A stretch of 64,000 nucleotides of DNA from Symsagittifera roscoffensis (taxonomy: Eukaryota > Xenacoelomorpha > Acoela > Convolutidae). Shown here piece after piece: positions 48,701 through 60,700 of this stretch (position 1 is its first letter; each line of letters begins with the position of its first letter). Made by a program: the position numbers and the translations under genes. The notes under the pieces are model-generated. The model was not told the origin of the DNA, searched no databases, and saw nothing but the letters and a program-made list of their open reading frames with translations. The stretch spans positions 59,918,754 through 59,982,753 of the forward strand of contig NC_087065.1 in assembly GCF_963678635.1 (NCBI RefSeq). Direction: 5' to 3'.

Positions 48701-51700
48701 AGCTTATAAATGCTGGATGAGACCATTCGGGGTCCCAAACATAATCTGATTGTTCTGTGATAGCGGTATCATCGTTCGAGTTTTGGGGTCTAAAATTTTT
48801 TCTTGCTTGTGCAATTAAATCAATATTGTGTGTGAAATAATCTATTATGAACCATGCCAAAATTTTTTGTAGATCGTGTTTTGTATGTTGTGAAACGTCG
48901 TCTTTCGTGAAATTTTCTTTAATGATGTTTAAATAACTTGAGAGTAGTGTGATTTCATGTCGTACTCTTAAATGTTTAGATGTTTCTGTCGGTGAGACAT
49001 TTGTTATTGGGATTTCGTTTTCTAATATTGAAATATAACTATATATTATTGCGAAAACTTCATTGGTGAATATGGAGTTTGCTCTTTGTGAGTTATGATA
49101 TTGGATGCTTTTTATATATTCTGAAAAAACTTTTGAAAATTCTAAATCAAGATCGTCTGTTTGAATTGTATATTTTCTATTATTATGGTTTGGTGAGGTG
49201 AATTCTATGGAGTAGATTCCATACTGTTGTGTTATGTTGCATATATCTTTTAAGTAGTGGTCTATGATTTGTCTTTTGATTTTTATATCGGGGAACTCTG
49301 TTTTACATGGACTAATTCCGGGTTCAAATAAATTTACGAGTAAATTTTGACAAAATATGTGTTGTCCTCTATCAGTATCTGCATCTACTATAAAAGGAAA
49401 GATTTCATCATCATCTGGAGTTTCTTCACCTGGAGTGTGCGTTGAGCTCATTTTTTCGTTCGATGACTGTTAATATGTAATTATTAATGTGTCGAATTGG
49501 TTGATTCCAATTGTATAAATGTACTGGTTTGTGTTTGTACTGTTTTTTTATTCTTCTTTTTCCTCTTTGTGATGAATTTGAAGTTGTTTCTGAGTCAGAG
49601 AAATATAATTGATCGTGTATTGGGCAATTTTTATCTATTGATTCTTTTAGTTTGTAAAGTTCGTCTAAACTGTTGGTTTCTGATTCTGAAAATGCGTTTC
49701 GATTTTTTGAAAATCTTTTTCGTGTTATTTGTCTTTGTTTCGTTATTATTTTTCTTTTTAATGTTTGTCGTTTTGTTCTAATGTATCCAACTGTTTGTGT
49801 ATGAGGTGTGATTACAAGGTCGTATTTTTTGTTATCTATTTCACAATTGTGTAAAACGATTGTTTGTTTATTTCCTAGGTTTTTAAATGACATAAGGTTT
49901 AGAATGACGGATGCAAAGGGTTGTTAAATGATTTCTATTTTCCTAAACTGTTAGTTCTTACGATTTTTTGGTTAGCTTAACCTGGGTCTATTTGTTCAGG
50001 GTTGGAGAGAAAAGTATATCGATTCCGAAGAATGATTTTTTACTTTCTCGTGGCTAGTATAAGTTAAGGTGTTAACTTACTTAATCTTACTTAGGGGTAG
50101 TGATTGTGTTCAGGGTTGGAGAATAGTAAATCGATCCACAAGGTTCAGGTATAATTAGAACGCGAGTAGTTCGTTAGATACTATTTTAAACTTACTAAGT
50201 TTAAGATTTATCCTGGGTCTGGTAAGAGGGGGGATCAAGTGAAGGATGAATAACCGAAGTTCTTCACTGTTTATCCTAATTTGAATGATTAGTTTTGTTC
50301 AAAAATTTCTATTAGTCCTGGGTTTTTAGAAAGGGTTGGATAGTGAATCGACGTTTGAGGTCGTTAGACACTAGTTAAGTGGGTGGGGGAGAACAAAGTT
50401 GTTCTTTTTGATCCAAGGATAGGCCTTGATGATCAAGTTTTAAATTTAATTAAATAGAAAATGATTTAAGATCCAAGGATAAGCCTTGATGATCTGGTTT
50501 TAAAATTAAGTGAATTTAGGTTTTAATAAAATTTTAAATGTGTGTAAAGGAAAGATTTAGTGTTTTGATGATATTAGTGGGTTTATGATTGCTGTTATGT
50601 TTTAGATGATGGAGCTGGAACAACAGGATGATTTATGATTACTAACCATTTATTGTCATGCTACTAATTTTTATTTTGATTTTTCAATAAATATTTTTCA
50701 AACATGTTTTGTATATTACTGCAGAGTTTTAGGAAAACGATCTGAGATCTTTTTATCAATCGTTATTGTATATTAATAATTTTGTTTAGCGCCTGAAATG
50801 ATTTTGAAGATTAACTTCAAGATTTTATGTTTGCAAATGAAAATCTAAATTCATTGCTAGTAGTATTCTAAATATAAAAGTTTGTTCTGGTTTTTGCCTA
50901 ACTATCATATAGCTATATGGCAAGTTTCTACTTTGTCGTATGTTGTCTCTGGTTCGAGGTCTTCTTCCAATTCCGGGTAGTTCTGTTATGGTTCGGAATA
51001 TTGGCTCTGATCTATTGAGTCGTAGAGACATTTCGATTAAATTATTGTCGTATAACATTTTGTAAATGTTTTTGTCTAATTTCTAATCTATTTTGGTTAA
51101 TTCTAAGCTATTAAGGTCTTGTTCGAGACTTATGGTCGCACCAGATGAGTTAGAACCGAGGTGGTTAACTCATAGAGTAATTTCGGATAGGGTACACCGT
51201 CTGCTCGTCACGCTATCTTATTTTCGGCCGGATAGATTCGTGCAACTTCTTAGTCTAATACCGATCCTAATCTTACTCTTATACTATCTAGTCTCAGGTT
51301 GTTTAACTAGTCTCTGCTAGGCTCAATAGATCTAGGGTATACTGGTTTATTGCGGTTGCTGAAGTGCTCGGGAGAGTCCAACTAATTTCTAAGTTAAATT
51401 CAAATCTCTCTGGTGCTGAAATTACAAGTAACTTCAGCACTTACAAATAAGTGGGTTGTTAGTTAGATGGATCATGATTGGTTAATATTAAATACTTTAC
51501 ATTGGTAAAACATTTAATTTATCCAATCATAAAATATAGTTTAGATCAGGTTCCACTGGGGTTGAAGGGCAAGTGGTAATAAAAATCGACCTCTTTTGTT
51601 TTTTTCCAGCTATGTGCAGCTAACTTTCTCCTGGTTCTCTACATCTCGCTGTGTCTGCCCTATCCCAGACTGAAGAGGGTGCTGACCTCTCTGATGGCAG

Positions 51701-54700
51701 TGTCATGTTCACTCATGGTTCTAGCCAGAATGATATTCCAGCTCAGCTACATCGACGAGAAGATGTTCCAGACCAAGTGCAACAATGCTAGTTATTATTA
51801 TGCTCAATTTAGACCTAAATAGATCTGAAAATTGGATGTACAGTCTAAAATTGGGCCGAGTAGAGCAGGAAAGTGCCAAAGCTTTTAACATCCGAGAATT
51901 TAACTATCTATGTTCAATTTTCTTGAAAATTGTTAGTCGTTCTGTACGTTTTTTTGTCATCAGTTTGTCAACCAAATATTCACTAGATTTTAGATTTAGA
52001 TTGCTCAAATCTCGTAATTTAAATTCATCTCTGCGTGATTTTCAGACAGCAGTTCTAGTGACGTTGGCCGGTGATTTGGGCGTGGATGAAGATCTAGAAT
52101 CAGACAGTTCTAACCAGACGTTGAACCAGGCTCTGTGGGGCAGCTGGGGTCAGCCATTCCAGAACATCTCAGACAGTGCCCAGTGGGCGGGTCTGAACAA
52201 AATAACCCACGTTGAGACATCACTCTCCAATTATGTCAGGGTAGGTGGTGCTCATTAATTTACATCAAGCCAACACCTAAATTTCTGCTTTCTCACAAAC
52301 GTTTTCTTTTTAAAATCAGAATAAAAGTCTGTTATTGATATTGATGCAATACCTTAACGCGTAAATGATTTAATTAAATGTATATTGTTTTGCGCGCGAA
52401 ATGAACTTCTCATTTTTTCTTCAAGTTTAAATTAAATCACTCTTGAAATAGTTTTAATAGATTTCAACTTTGATGCTGTCTAGGACCACGTGCTTCTGCT
52501 GCTGATGATTCTGGTGGATGCGACTGTGAATTACCACCAGAAGTTTGTGGAGAAGATCAAGGGTGGGAAGACACTGCCTGTGGGGGTGCTGATCGGAGGG
52601 GTGAGCAGGAGGGAGGCGGACAGGGATCTCAGACACATGGCCTTGTACTTCATCAATTATGGATTCTACAAGTTCGGACTAGAGGTTAGACACTACTAAT
52701 TAGAGTCTTACAATTCCTCCGTCCTCCTTATTTCACCCAGTAAGGAACTTCCGCCCTTTTCATACATTTCCGCACTGTATAAGATCCGACCTAGTAGTAT
52801 TTTTAGAATAAACAAGTTGCGAAATGTTTTAACCTTTTTTCTCTCGTTTTAAATTGCTTTGTGTACAGTGGCGTGCGCAGAATTTTTTTCTAAGGCGGGG
52901 CGGTTTTTCGAAAAGTTTTGAAAATTTTGCGGATTTTTTTTTAGGTCGATCAATTTAATTTTCCGAGCTATCCAAAATTACTATAAAAACCTCATTTAAC
53001 CAAAAATTTTCTGCACCGCAGGCAAATTTTAAAAAATTTACGCCGTTTTTAGGCGTTTTTTTGAAATTGAATAAAGAATTGCGTTTTTTCGGCGTGCGCT
53101 TCCTTTGAAATTAGTATACATTGACGCCAAAGGCGCCTCTAGAAAAATTTTTGAGGTTGGTCGTAAAATTATACCAAAGGGAGACCCTTTGGAAAAATAT
53201 GGCAACCAGAATTGAAGGGAAAGAGCGGTCACCCCGCCCCCTCCCCTCAGCCTGCTACTGTTTGTGTATGTTTATCGAAAACTCAACGCAACTATTTTGG
53301 ATCTTCGGTCTAAATGATACCGATCAGCATCTATGTGAATCAATAAATTTCAAGATCTCGTATAGAAAAACGTTTTCTCTGAGTTTGTCTCATTTTGTCT
53401 TTTCATCGTCTAACTAACACTTATTTTGCCAATTGTAGGTGTGCTTCTTGGTCACAGTGGTGAACATCTGCATGCGTCTGGATATTGTGTCCATAGTGCA
53501 CTGGCTGTGGCTGCTGTTCCTCATCTTCCTGCCCAGAAGGATCATCCACCATATATGGCCCTGTTACGTCATCACCCTCACCATACTCTTACCCACACAG
53601 TACCTCATGTGTCTAGGCAAGTAGACATTGGCAGTGTCTGATTAGCCTAACTTGCACTTAGCCGAAAAACTCTTTTTGGCCAAAACAAATCTGATTTGCT
53701 AGCAGTGAAGATTGAAGTTAGTCTTGGTATGATAGCACGAAACAACCCTACGGATAAACTTGGCACCCAAATTTGAGGGTCACACTCGCCACCCTTCGAT
53801 GATACTGATCTTTAATTAGGGTTCCAATTATAATAACAGAAAATCGTTCGAGAATCGAACAATATAAATGACTCATTTATGTTAAATGAACAATTTGGTA
53901 TTTGCGATTGTACGCTCGTATCCATGACTCATTCTGTTTGTGTTTTTTTTTCAGGTCTTCCGCCCTCGTTGTGCCACAAGTACCCCTGGTTCGACACCAA
54001 CATGAAGTACAACATGTCTGTTTGGCTCTTTCTACCCAACTATGTCGACCCTCCCAACAAGTGGTTCCTCATGGGTCAGTATCTCTTTCTTCCTACTGAT
54101 ACTCAATATTAACTTTTTTCTTGTTTGCCCAAATGACTTTAGATTCGAACTTCCGTCAAAAATGGACCAGAAAAGGAACCACTCAGCTAGTTCCTTACAA
54201 AAAACCGTTGTTCTGACTCTGCTTCATACCTTTATGTAATTCGTTGTCCTCTCTTTATGCAACGAGTTCAATTTATTGTTGGCATCGAACAACTATCTTT
54301 TTGTTTTTGACTATGAACTACAATGGTCTAGACTGCGAAACTCTTTTGAACCTCATATCAAAAAGTCAAAAAGTACATAGAACTCTTGGTATATTTTTTT
54401 CTGAATATCAAAAAATGGTTGGTCCTTCTTTTTCTGGTTAAATGAATGGTGTGAACAACTTCAGGTGACTTCATCCAATTCCTGGTAGTGTCGATGCAGT
54501 GGCTGGTGTTTGAGCAGGAGAGGGGAGTAGAAGATCCGATGGAAAAGGGAGGGGAGAACAGAGACACCTACTCGGACGAGAACGCCTCTCAGGTGCCGGA
54601 CTTCATGATGAACAGGTGCGAACTTTTTATCTTGCTCAGCAATTTGACTTTTCTGCAATATATACTAATTTTTGAGGGGGAGCACGCGCCGAAAAAAAAC

Positions 54701-57700
54701 GCAATTTTTTGGTCTGAATTTTCCAAAAAGTGCCTAAAAACGCCTTTTTCGGACTGTTTTTTTTCAAAATTTTGCTTGCGGCGCAGAAAATTTGGCCAAA
54801 ACAGGGACTCAACCGTGCTTAGGGAGAGCTCGAAAAATCAATTCGGTCGACCTAAAAAAAAAGGTCGACAAAATTTTCGAAAATTTTTTGAAAATCCGCC
54901 CCCCTCCCTCGAGAAAATCCTAGATCCGCCCCTGTGCGAGACTATTGTAGTCCAGCACAAAATAAGAATTTACTCTGTAATAAAGAAATCCTTTTGATTT
55001 TTGGGAACAATTAGTATTCTCTTTGTTCTTTGCGACACATACAATGGAAATAGACGTTTCTCATATTTTTTCTTTGGTATGTAGAAGTAGTCTTCTGGAC
55101 AACATCAAAGTGGTGGTGTTCAACTACCTCTACTGGTTCACCTATGCCATCGTGTTCTTGGCGGGCACAAGCAGAGTGTCCATTCTCTGTCTGGGCTATG
55201 TCTGCTTCTCCTTCATGTTCTTCTGGCAGGGACAGGATCTCCTCATCAAGCCCAGAGCCACTCTTCTGAGATCGTAAGTGGATAACAATTCGATGTTAAA
55301 AGTAATCTTCAGCCGCTGTTGTCTTCAACCGCTGCAATTACAATAAAGATATTCTTGGGCAGCATAAAAAGACTGAAAAGATTTTTTTTAGAATCATACG
55401 CTTTTAGAAAATCACCTTAAGCCGCTGCTATTTACAATCAAGATCTTCTTACGTAACATAAATAGACGTTTATATGGGTAACAAAAAAGAGGCATCATAA
55501 AAAATGTTTATACTTTTTGTCGCAATTGAAATCTAGGTATGTGCCATTTTTGGTTATGTTTTGTTACGTAATGTTACTACCTGCTTTTTCTCTTCGTGCA
55601 GTTGGAACAAGTTAGTGATGTACAATCTGGTAGTGATTCTGCTGAAGAACTGCTTCCACATTGTGGGTTGTGTCTACTTCCATGAACTCCTTGGACACTG
55701 CTGGATCCTGCAGGCATTCTCCATCGTCTGTATCAGAGACTTCTCCATATCCGCCGACGCACGTCAGTTTGCTCAGATGTACTCATGTTATTTTTACGTT
55801 GCGTTTCACAACAGTTTTGTCGATTTTTGTTAGTAGGTGTTTGAGAGTAATGAACGTAGTGAAGACTCTTATATGGGTATTGCTGATTTTTTTTGTTTTT
55901 TTTTCAGGAAAAGTTTTAAAAGTCTCTAATAACTACAGATGTGCATTCAAACATATTGATGCACTAATGAATGCACTTAGGTATATATCCCTTTTTTGAT
56001 TTCAGTTGAAGTTCATCTGCTGAAAGTGACGTAAATAGTACTCTCGAAAAACTAACGAGGAAATATCGCAAAAAAAACTTAAACGATTTCTAGTTTCAAA
56101 AGTGGAATTTAATTTTTGGATTTTCAGCGAAATAAAAACCTTACCTGTTGTTCCAATTTTTTCAAGTTGGATTAATATTCTCAAAAAAGCGCCAATCATA
56201 AATCGTTCTAGAAATTCAAAGAGCTTAAAGGGCATTTATTTTTTTCTTTGAAACTCTTCGTTTGGCTATGTTTTTTTATCAGTTGCTGATTTAGGGGGTG
56301 GGAGCAGACGCTTTTTGACTGCTCTTCAGTTTTTCAAAAGCGTCTTTGTCAATTTATACTAATTTGAGAGAGGTAGTTAATGGACTGTTCTTTCAAAGCA
56401 TGGCTTACTGAGCGAAAACTTGGTCAAAGTAGGATCTTGGGAGTGATTTGGAAGAGCCAGGAAAATCAAAATAATCGACTTAAAACAAAATTTAACAAAA
56501 TACGCTATCCCCTCAAGCAATCCTAGATCCACCCCAGGCGTTAATTAATGTAATGAACTTTGAAAAAGAGTCATTGCTTTTATCATTAAGTGGTGGTCTA
56601 ACTAAAAATACCAGTTTTTTTTTTCATAAATATCGAGGTGGTGTACTAAAATATAAATAATATCTAATATGGTATACATTCATAGTTTTTGTTCCTACCA
56701 TTGCAAAGGGGGAAGGTTATTTTTGTCTTCGGGTATCTGTTTCTTTTTTATTCTTTTTCCAATCAAAATCACGTTCCACAAACAATCATTGGAATGGTTT
56801 GAGTGATAGATCATGTATAAAAGTTTTTAGTCGTGATTCTAACCACATTAAAAAAGTCTCAAAAAAAGTGTTGAAAAAACGGTTCAAAATTTGTGAAACT
56901 TTAGTCTATTTTCGAGTGAGAAAAGCAAGCAAGCACGTTAAATTTTTCATTTAAAAAGCACAAAATTCACCTTATACTGCAGAAAAAAAAATAGTTTTGA
57001 AGCTTCAGGTAGCGCAATTACAAAATCTTAATGTTTTTTTGCCAAAAACGAATGTTTTTTTTTGTTTCTTGCTTTTGACTCTTTTTGTGAAGACAATTTT
57101 TGTCAATAATGCCTAACTCACTAACAAGATACGCGTTTGAATAGTTTGCAAGACAGAAACACGACATTAAAAAGAAAAATAAGCAAAAACAATAAAAAAA
57201 ATTTTTATATTAATATGGTCTGAATATTCTATGCTGCACAGTAACCAGCTATCTTCACTGGGTTACAAAAACCCTATTTTTGATTTAAAAAAACTTTGTT
57301 ATTACAGTTACGAATTTTAGTGAGGTAGTGTTATAGTACGACTTTTTTTTCTAACCTACGTAGCAAATAGTGGTGCCACTGTTAGGGCACCTTTGCAGCT
57401 TTTTGATAGCATGCACTTTGTCATTCGATTAGTTATAAGTTAACACAGTTGATGCATTTTTCATTGTTCAAATAAATCAAAAAAAGTAATTTGCTTCAAA
57501 CATCAGCACAATTATCGTTTTCAGAAATTTTCCATCTCAATATATCAAACAACACTTTTCAAATACTTAATTTATACATAATTTGGTTTTGTGCTTTCAA
57601 CTTTATTACATGCAAAGTTAACATGGATGCCTTCAGTTTGTTATATTCCAAATTATTTTATGCCAAATTGTGTGTATTTGTATTTGTTGCCAATTTTGCT

Positions 57701-60700
57701 GCATCGCATCGGCAATTTATTGGCTTATGTAGCTGCTTCATTCGTGACTAGTGTTTGTCGGTTGTTAAGAGTTCGTGGCCAAGCGGGGCAGTGCTTGAGA
57801 CTTTACACCTCGAGGTTGCTTTTTCGAATCTTATACGTAGCAAAGCTTACTAATTCGATGGTTATCCCTTTTCATTTAATAGAGCTTCGCCACTTTGTAA
57901 CCAATAAGTTCCGTTAACTCAAAGACGCCGAATAAATCTGACTCAGAAATTGTATTGAGCAGGCTAATTGATCCATGCGTTGTGTAACTACATGCAAAAT
58001 GTGCCCCTTTTGTAAGGGTTTAAAAGGGTTCATTCAGAGAACAAAAAAAAGTAAGCCTGATTTTTCAAATATCTGTTTAAACAATTTTACGATTCGGAAA
58101 TTTATCAGTTAGTTTAACATTCGTTCGGTTGTTCAAATTTGCAAACTAAGCCACATAAACATTGATATGGCTCGCGAGTCATTGCCTTTTTTACATGGGC
58201 ATGCTTATCATTAGACATGATAATAGGTTAATTTTCAAACTGAATTCAGACAAGCTAAAGGCATTGCGAACATTCTGGGCTTCGCATTGACATAAGCAGC
58301 TTTGTGTAAGCTTCGATAAGCTTCCGTTTTTGGCTTAGTGTAGTTTATCAACTTTTCCAACCGGGTCTTGGTACCGACTTGCGAAATCGTGCCGATACTG
58401 TTTTTAGACCCAAAATCGCACTCAATGATACGTAAAATTTTTGGTTTGTCGCGCCAAGGACTTAAATTAGTCGCGTCGAAGTCTTAGAGTAGTCGAGCTA
58501 AAGTCTTTTGAACTCTGCAATTATACAAACCCTAAAAAGTTTCTGAAACCGAGTTGAAAAGAAAGGCTTCACTTGATCTTGAACAACGAATTAAGAAGCA
58601 ATAGTGGGCAACAGTTTTGAGTAGTTCGACTTGGTAGAAAGAAAAATCAGGCAGCACAAGACTTGCACAAAATTTCGCAGTGACTGACTAATAAACCCTT
58701 CTTGTTTATGCTTGCGGTTAGCTATTATCAAGTCAGACGAAGATTTTCAAATCGCTCAAAAAACGCCACATTTTTTGTCTAATATTTTTGAAACTCTTTT
58801 TGAAAATAATGATGTACAATGATTAAATTTATTAAGAGTAATTACGTATAATGACTACTATTTTATAGATCATTTGTTTTTGTGTTTTTTTTCTGAAAAA
58901 AACTTAAATTTCTTCACGCTCCGTTTTGATTTTTGCGGTTTGACTTTTGATTTCTTTTTAAAATTACTTCATTTCTTTTTGAAATATAAAAATTACCAGG
59001 ACTAAATTAATATATGTGATTATATTTTCAAATCAGCTAGTATTTTTATGGGTCGCGATAATCCTGAATTTGCTGATCTCGGTCGCGCCAGTTGGTACTA
59101 TCTTTTCTAGCTGCAAAACTTGCTGGAATGCGGTCGCGTATGTTTTTTCTCACCTGCAAAACCTTGACCTGCTGAGTTTCATTTGTGCCGATTAGGAATT
59201 TTTTTCAGACGATAAAGTTTTAGTTTTTGGTAAAGTTCGGTTGCGCCTATTTTTTTCCGGCCACGAAAGTCTTAACTTGCTCCACTTCAGAGGACCTGGT
59301 TTCATCTCAGCCGCGAAAGCCAAAACTTGCAGAGTTTGGGTCGTGTCGGTTTTTTCTCAGCCACGAAAAACATGACACAAGCTAAATTTTGGTCTCGCTG
59401 CTCCATAATGATGTTTAGTTGCACCGGTTTGAACGTAGCATTTTCTTTGCGTTGTTCACTTTTCGTTAATTTTTTGGATCGCGCCAGTCGCGACAATTTT
59501 TTAATGTCACGCCGATCGAAACAATTTTTCTTGTGTCGCGCCGGTTGTGCAAATTTTTGTTGCGCTTGTAGCAACACTTAAGTAGCGGATTTTGAGCCTG
59601 GTACTTGCCCGTAGGCTATGTTTTGGCTTTAGCTTGCTTTTTGTGCACAAACGCATAAACATACCAAAAAAAAAGAGAAACAAGTTGAGTAATTTAAAAA
59701 ATTTAAGAACGACAGATGAAATAAAAACTAGAAAGATAAAAATTTTTTGAGACACATGTTTTCTGTTATAGAGACGGGAACGTGTGAATTGCCGACAGAT
59801 GCGGCTGGCCTATTTATGGACTGTTTCTGTTTTGCCACTATTCTGACCCAGAGGAAAATATTCCAGAGCAGCTACTTCCACTACGTATATCTGGAGCTCA
59901 GAGAACAGACTCTACAAGCATCCAGGTTGGTCGCTCTAATGAAGAAGAAACAGTAATCAGAATAATGTAATGTGTCGACTTTGAAAGTGTTTCGAACGAT
60001 ATTTCGTAACGATGTTCAAATCTCTATTAGATCGTAATTTTCATTTTTTTCGAATTTTTTCTGTGGAGCAAAATAATTGTCGATTGAGTCATATCTTCAA
60101 AGACATCGAGGTGTCAAAGTTTTGTGTACTATATGGTGTACTATATTTTCTAACATGGTCAGAATTTTCTTTAATTACATGTCTCACAATTTAAGGATAA
60201 GAGGATGTGTAGTGTTTATTTAACCATCGCTCGTAGGAAACTTCTAGACATTTTTTGTCCTAGGGGCGCATATCTAATCAACTCTAACCTGAGGAAAGAG
60301 ATCAAGAGACGCCATGAGGAGGAGCAGCAGACTGTGGACAAGATCCGAAGGTCCATGACCAAAATTAGACACAGACAAAGGACCACAGCCGGCCACAGTG
60401 GGGTACAGTCACAGCTAGCCAGTCAGCAATGGGTCCCAGAGACACACAACCAAGGTCAGCTCATGATATTGAGCTCTTTTAAGTTCACCAATCAATGATC
60501 TAATGTGAAGCTTAATTAAAAGCATTAACTGAAATATTGCTCTCTTTCAAGAGCTCACCTCGCAAATTGCAACAACGTCGAGGAAATGTGGTTTTAACTG
60601 AAGGCGTTTTAAAAAATAACCGGGTTTGGATGATGAACAGTACATGTTGAAGTTAACAGTTTGCACGTCTCTTAAAGCATCTATATCGTTGCTGATAGCA

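Larger units (their letters stand above)
49894..51145 (-). other. 5' leader of the retroelement, 1.25 kb
   Basis: Between the 5' LTR and the first long ORF. It contains degenerate repeats: CAGGGTTGGAGA followed by a TCGAT block at ~49997 and ~50110 with a weaker copy at ~50331; CCTGGGT at ~49981, 50212 and 50317; TCGTTAGA.ACTA at ~50171 and 50361; and a 25-bp pair with AAGGAT.GCCTTGATGATC at ~50420 and 50473. A 77-codon frame (51058-50825) starts 87 nt after the LTR; it may be a leader peptide or first exon for spliced messages. Confidence 0.6.
32637..51555 (-). mobile_element. Complete 18.9 kb Ty3/Gypsy-class env-bearing LTR retroelement
   Basis: The element is bounded by two 410-bp LTRs that start and end TG..CA, with a CTGG duplication outside. 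All its main ORFs lie on the - strand, antisense to Piezo. In element order: leader (49894-51145), basic ORF (49893-49426), Gag-Pol (49451-41229), two membrane mini-ORFs (40631-40216), an AUG-less frame (40207-39074), envelope-like glycoprotein (39086 to 36466, one frame break), orphan 601-aa ORF (36469-34664) and a 1.6 kb 3' region. Gag-Pol order (protease, RT, RNase H, integrase) is Ty3/Gypsy or retrovirus type. Typical Ty3/Gypsy elements are 5-10 kb, so this is about twice the usual length. I read the LTRs as identical, pointing to recent insertion. Confidence 0.95.
55763..59771. other. Intron 20, 4 kb
   Basis: I see no gene. It contains a degraded family B MITE (about 56280-56537), a family F repeat (about 56755-57000), a family E repeat with tRNA-like end (57365-57855) and a family A 3'-end-like scrap near 58262-58305. 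The stretch 59040-59560 repeats GTCGCGCC or CGCGCCGG motifs irregularly. Confidence 0.6.

Noticed and set aside
51785-52258. 157-codon + strand ORF starting before exon 14
   Set aside because: The N-terminal half lies in the intron. Only 52050-52240 has splice support and Piezo similarity.
53611-53626. GT donor at 53621 for exon 16
   Set aside because: It would leave phase 2, which the next exon (needs phase 1) cannot accept, and would lose the conserved CLGLPP junction.
54488-54997. 169-codon + strand ORF
   Set aside because: The first part is Piezo exon 18. After the donor at 54616 it reads into intron and a family B MITE, so the extension is not coding.
57772-57845. Possible tRNA gene
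   Set aside because: A- and B-box-like words are present, but the acceptor and anticodon stems do not pair well and it belongs to a dispersed repeat.
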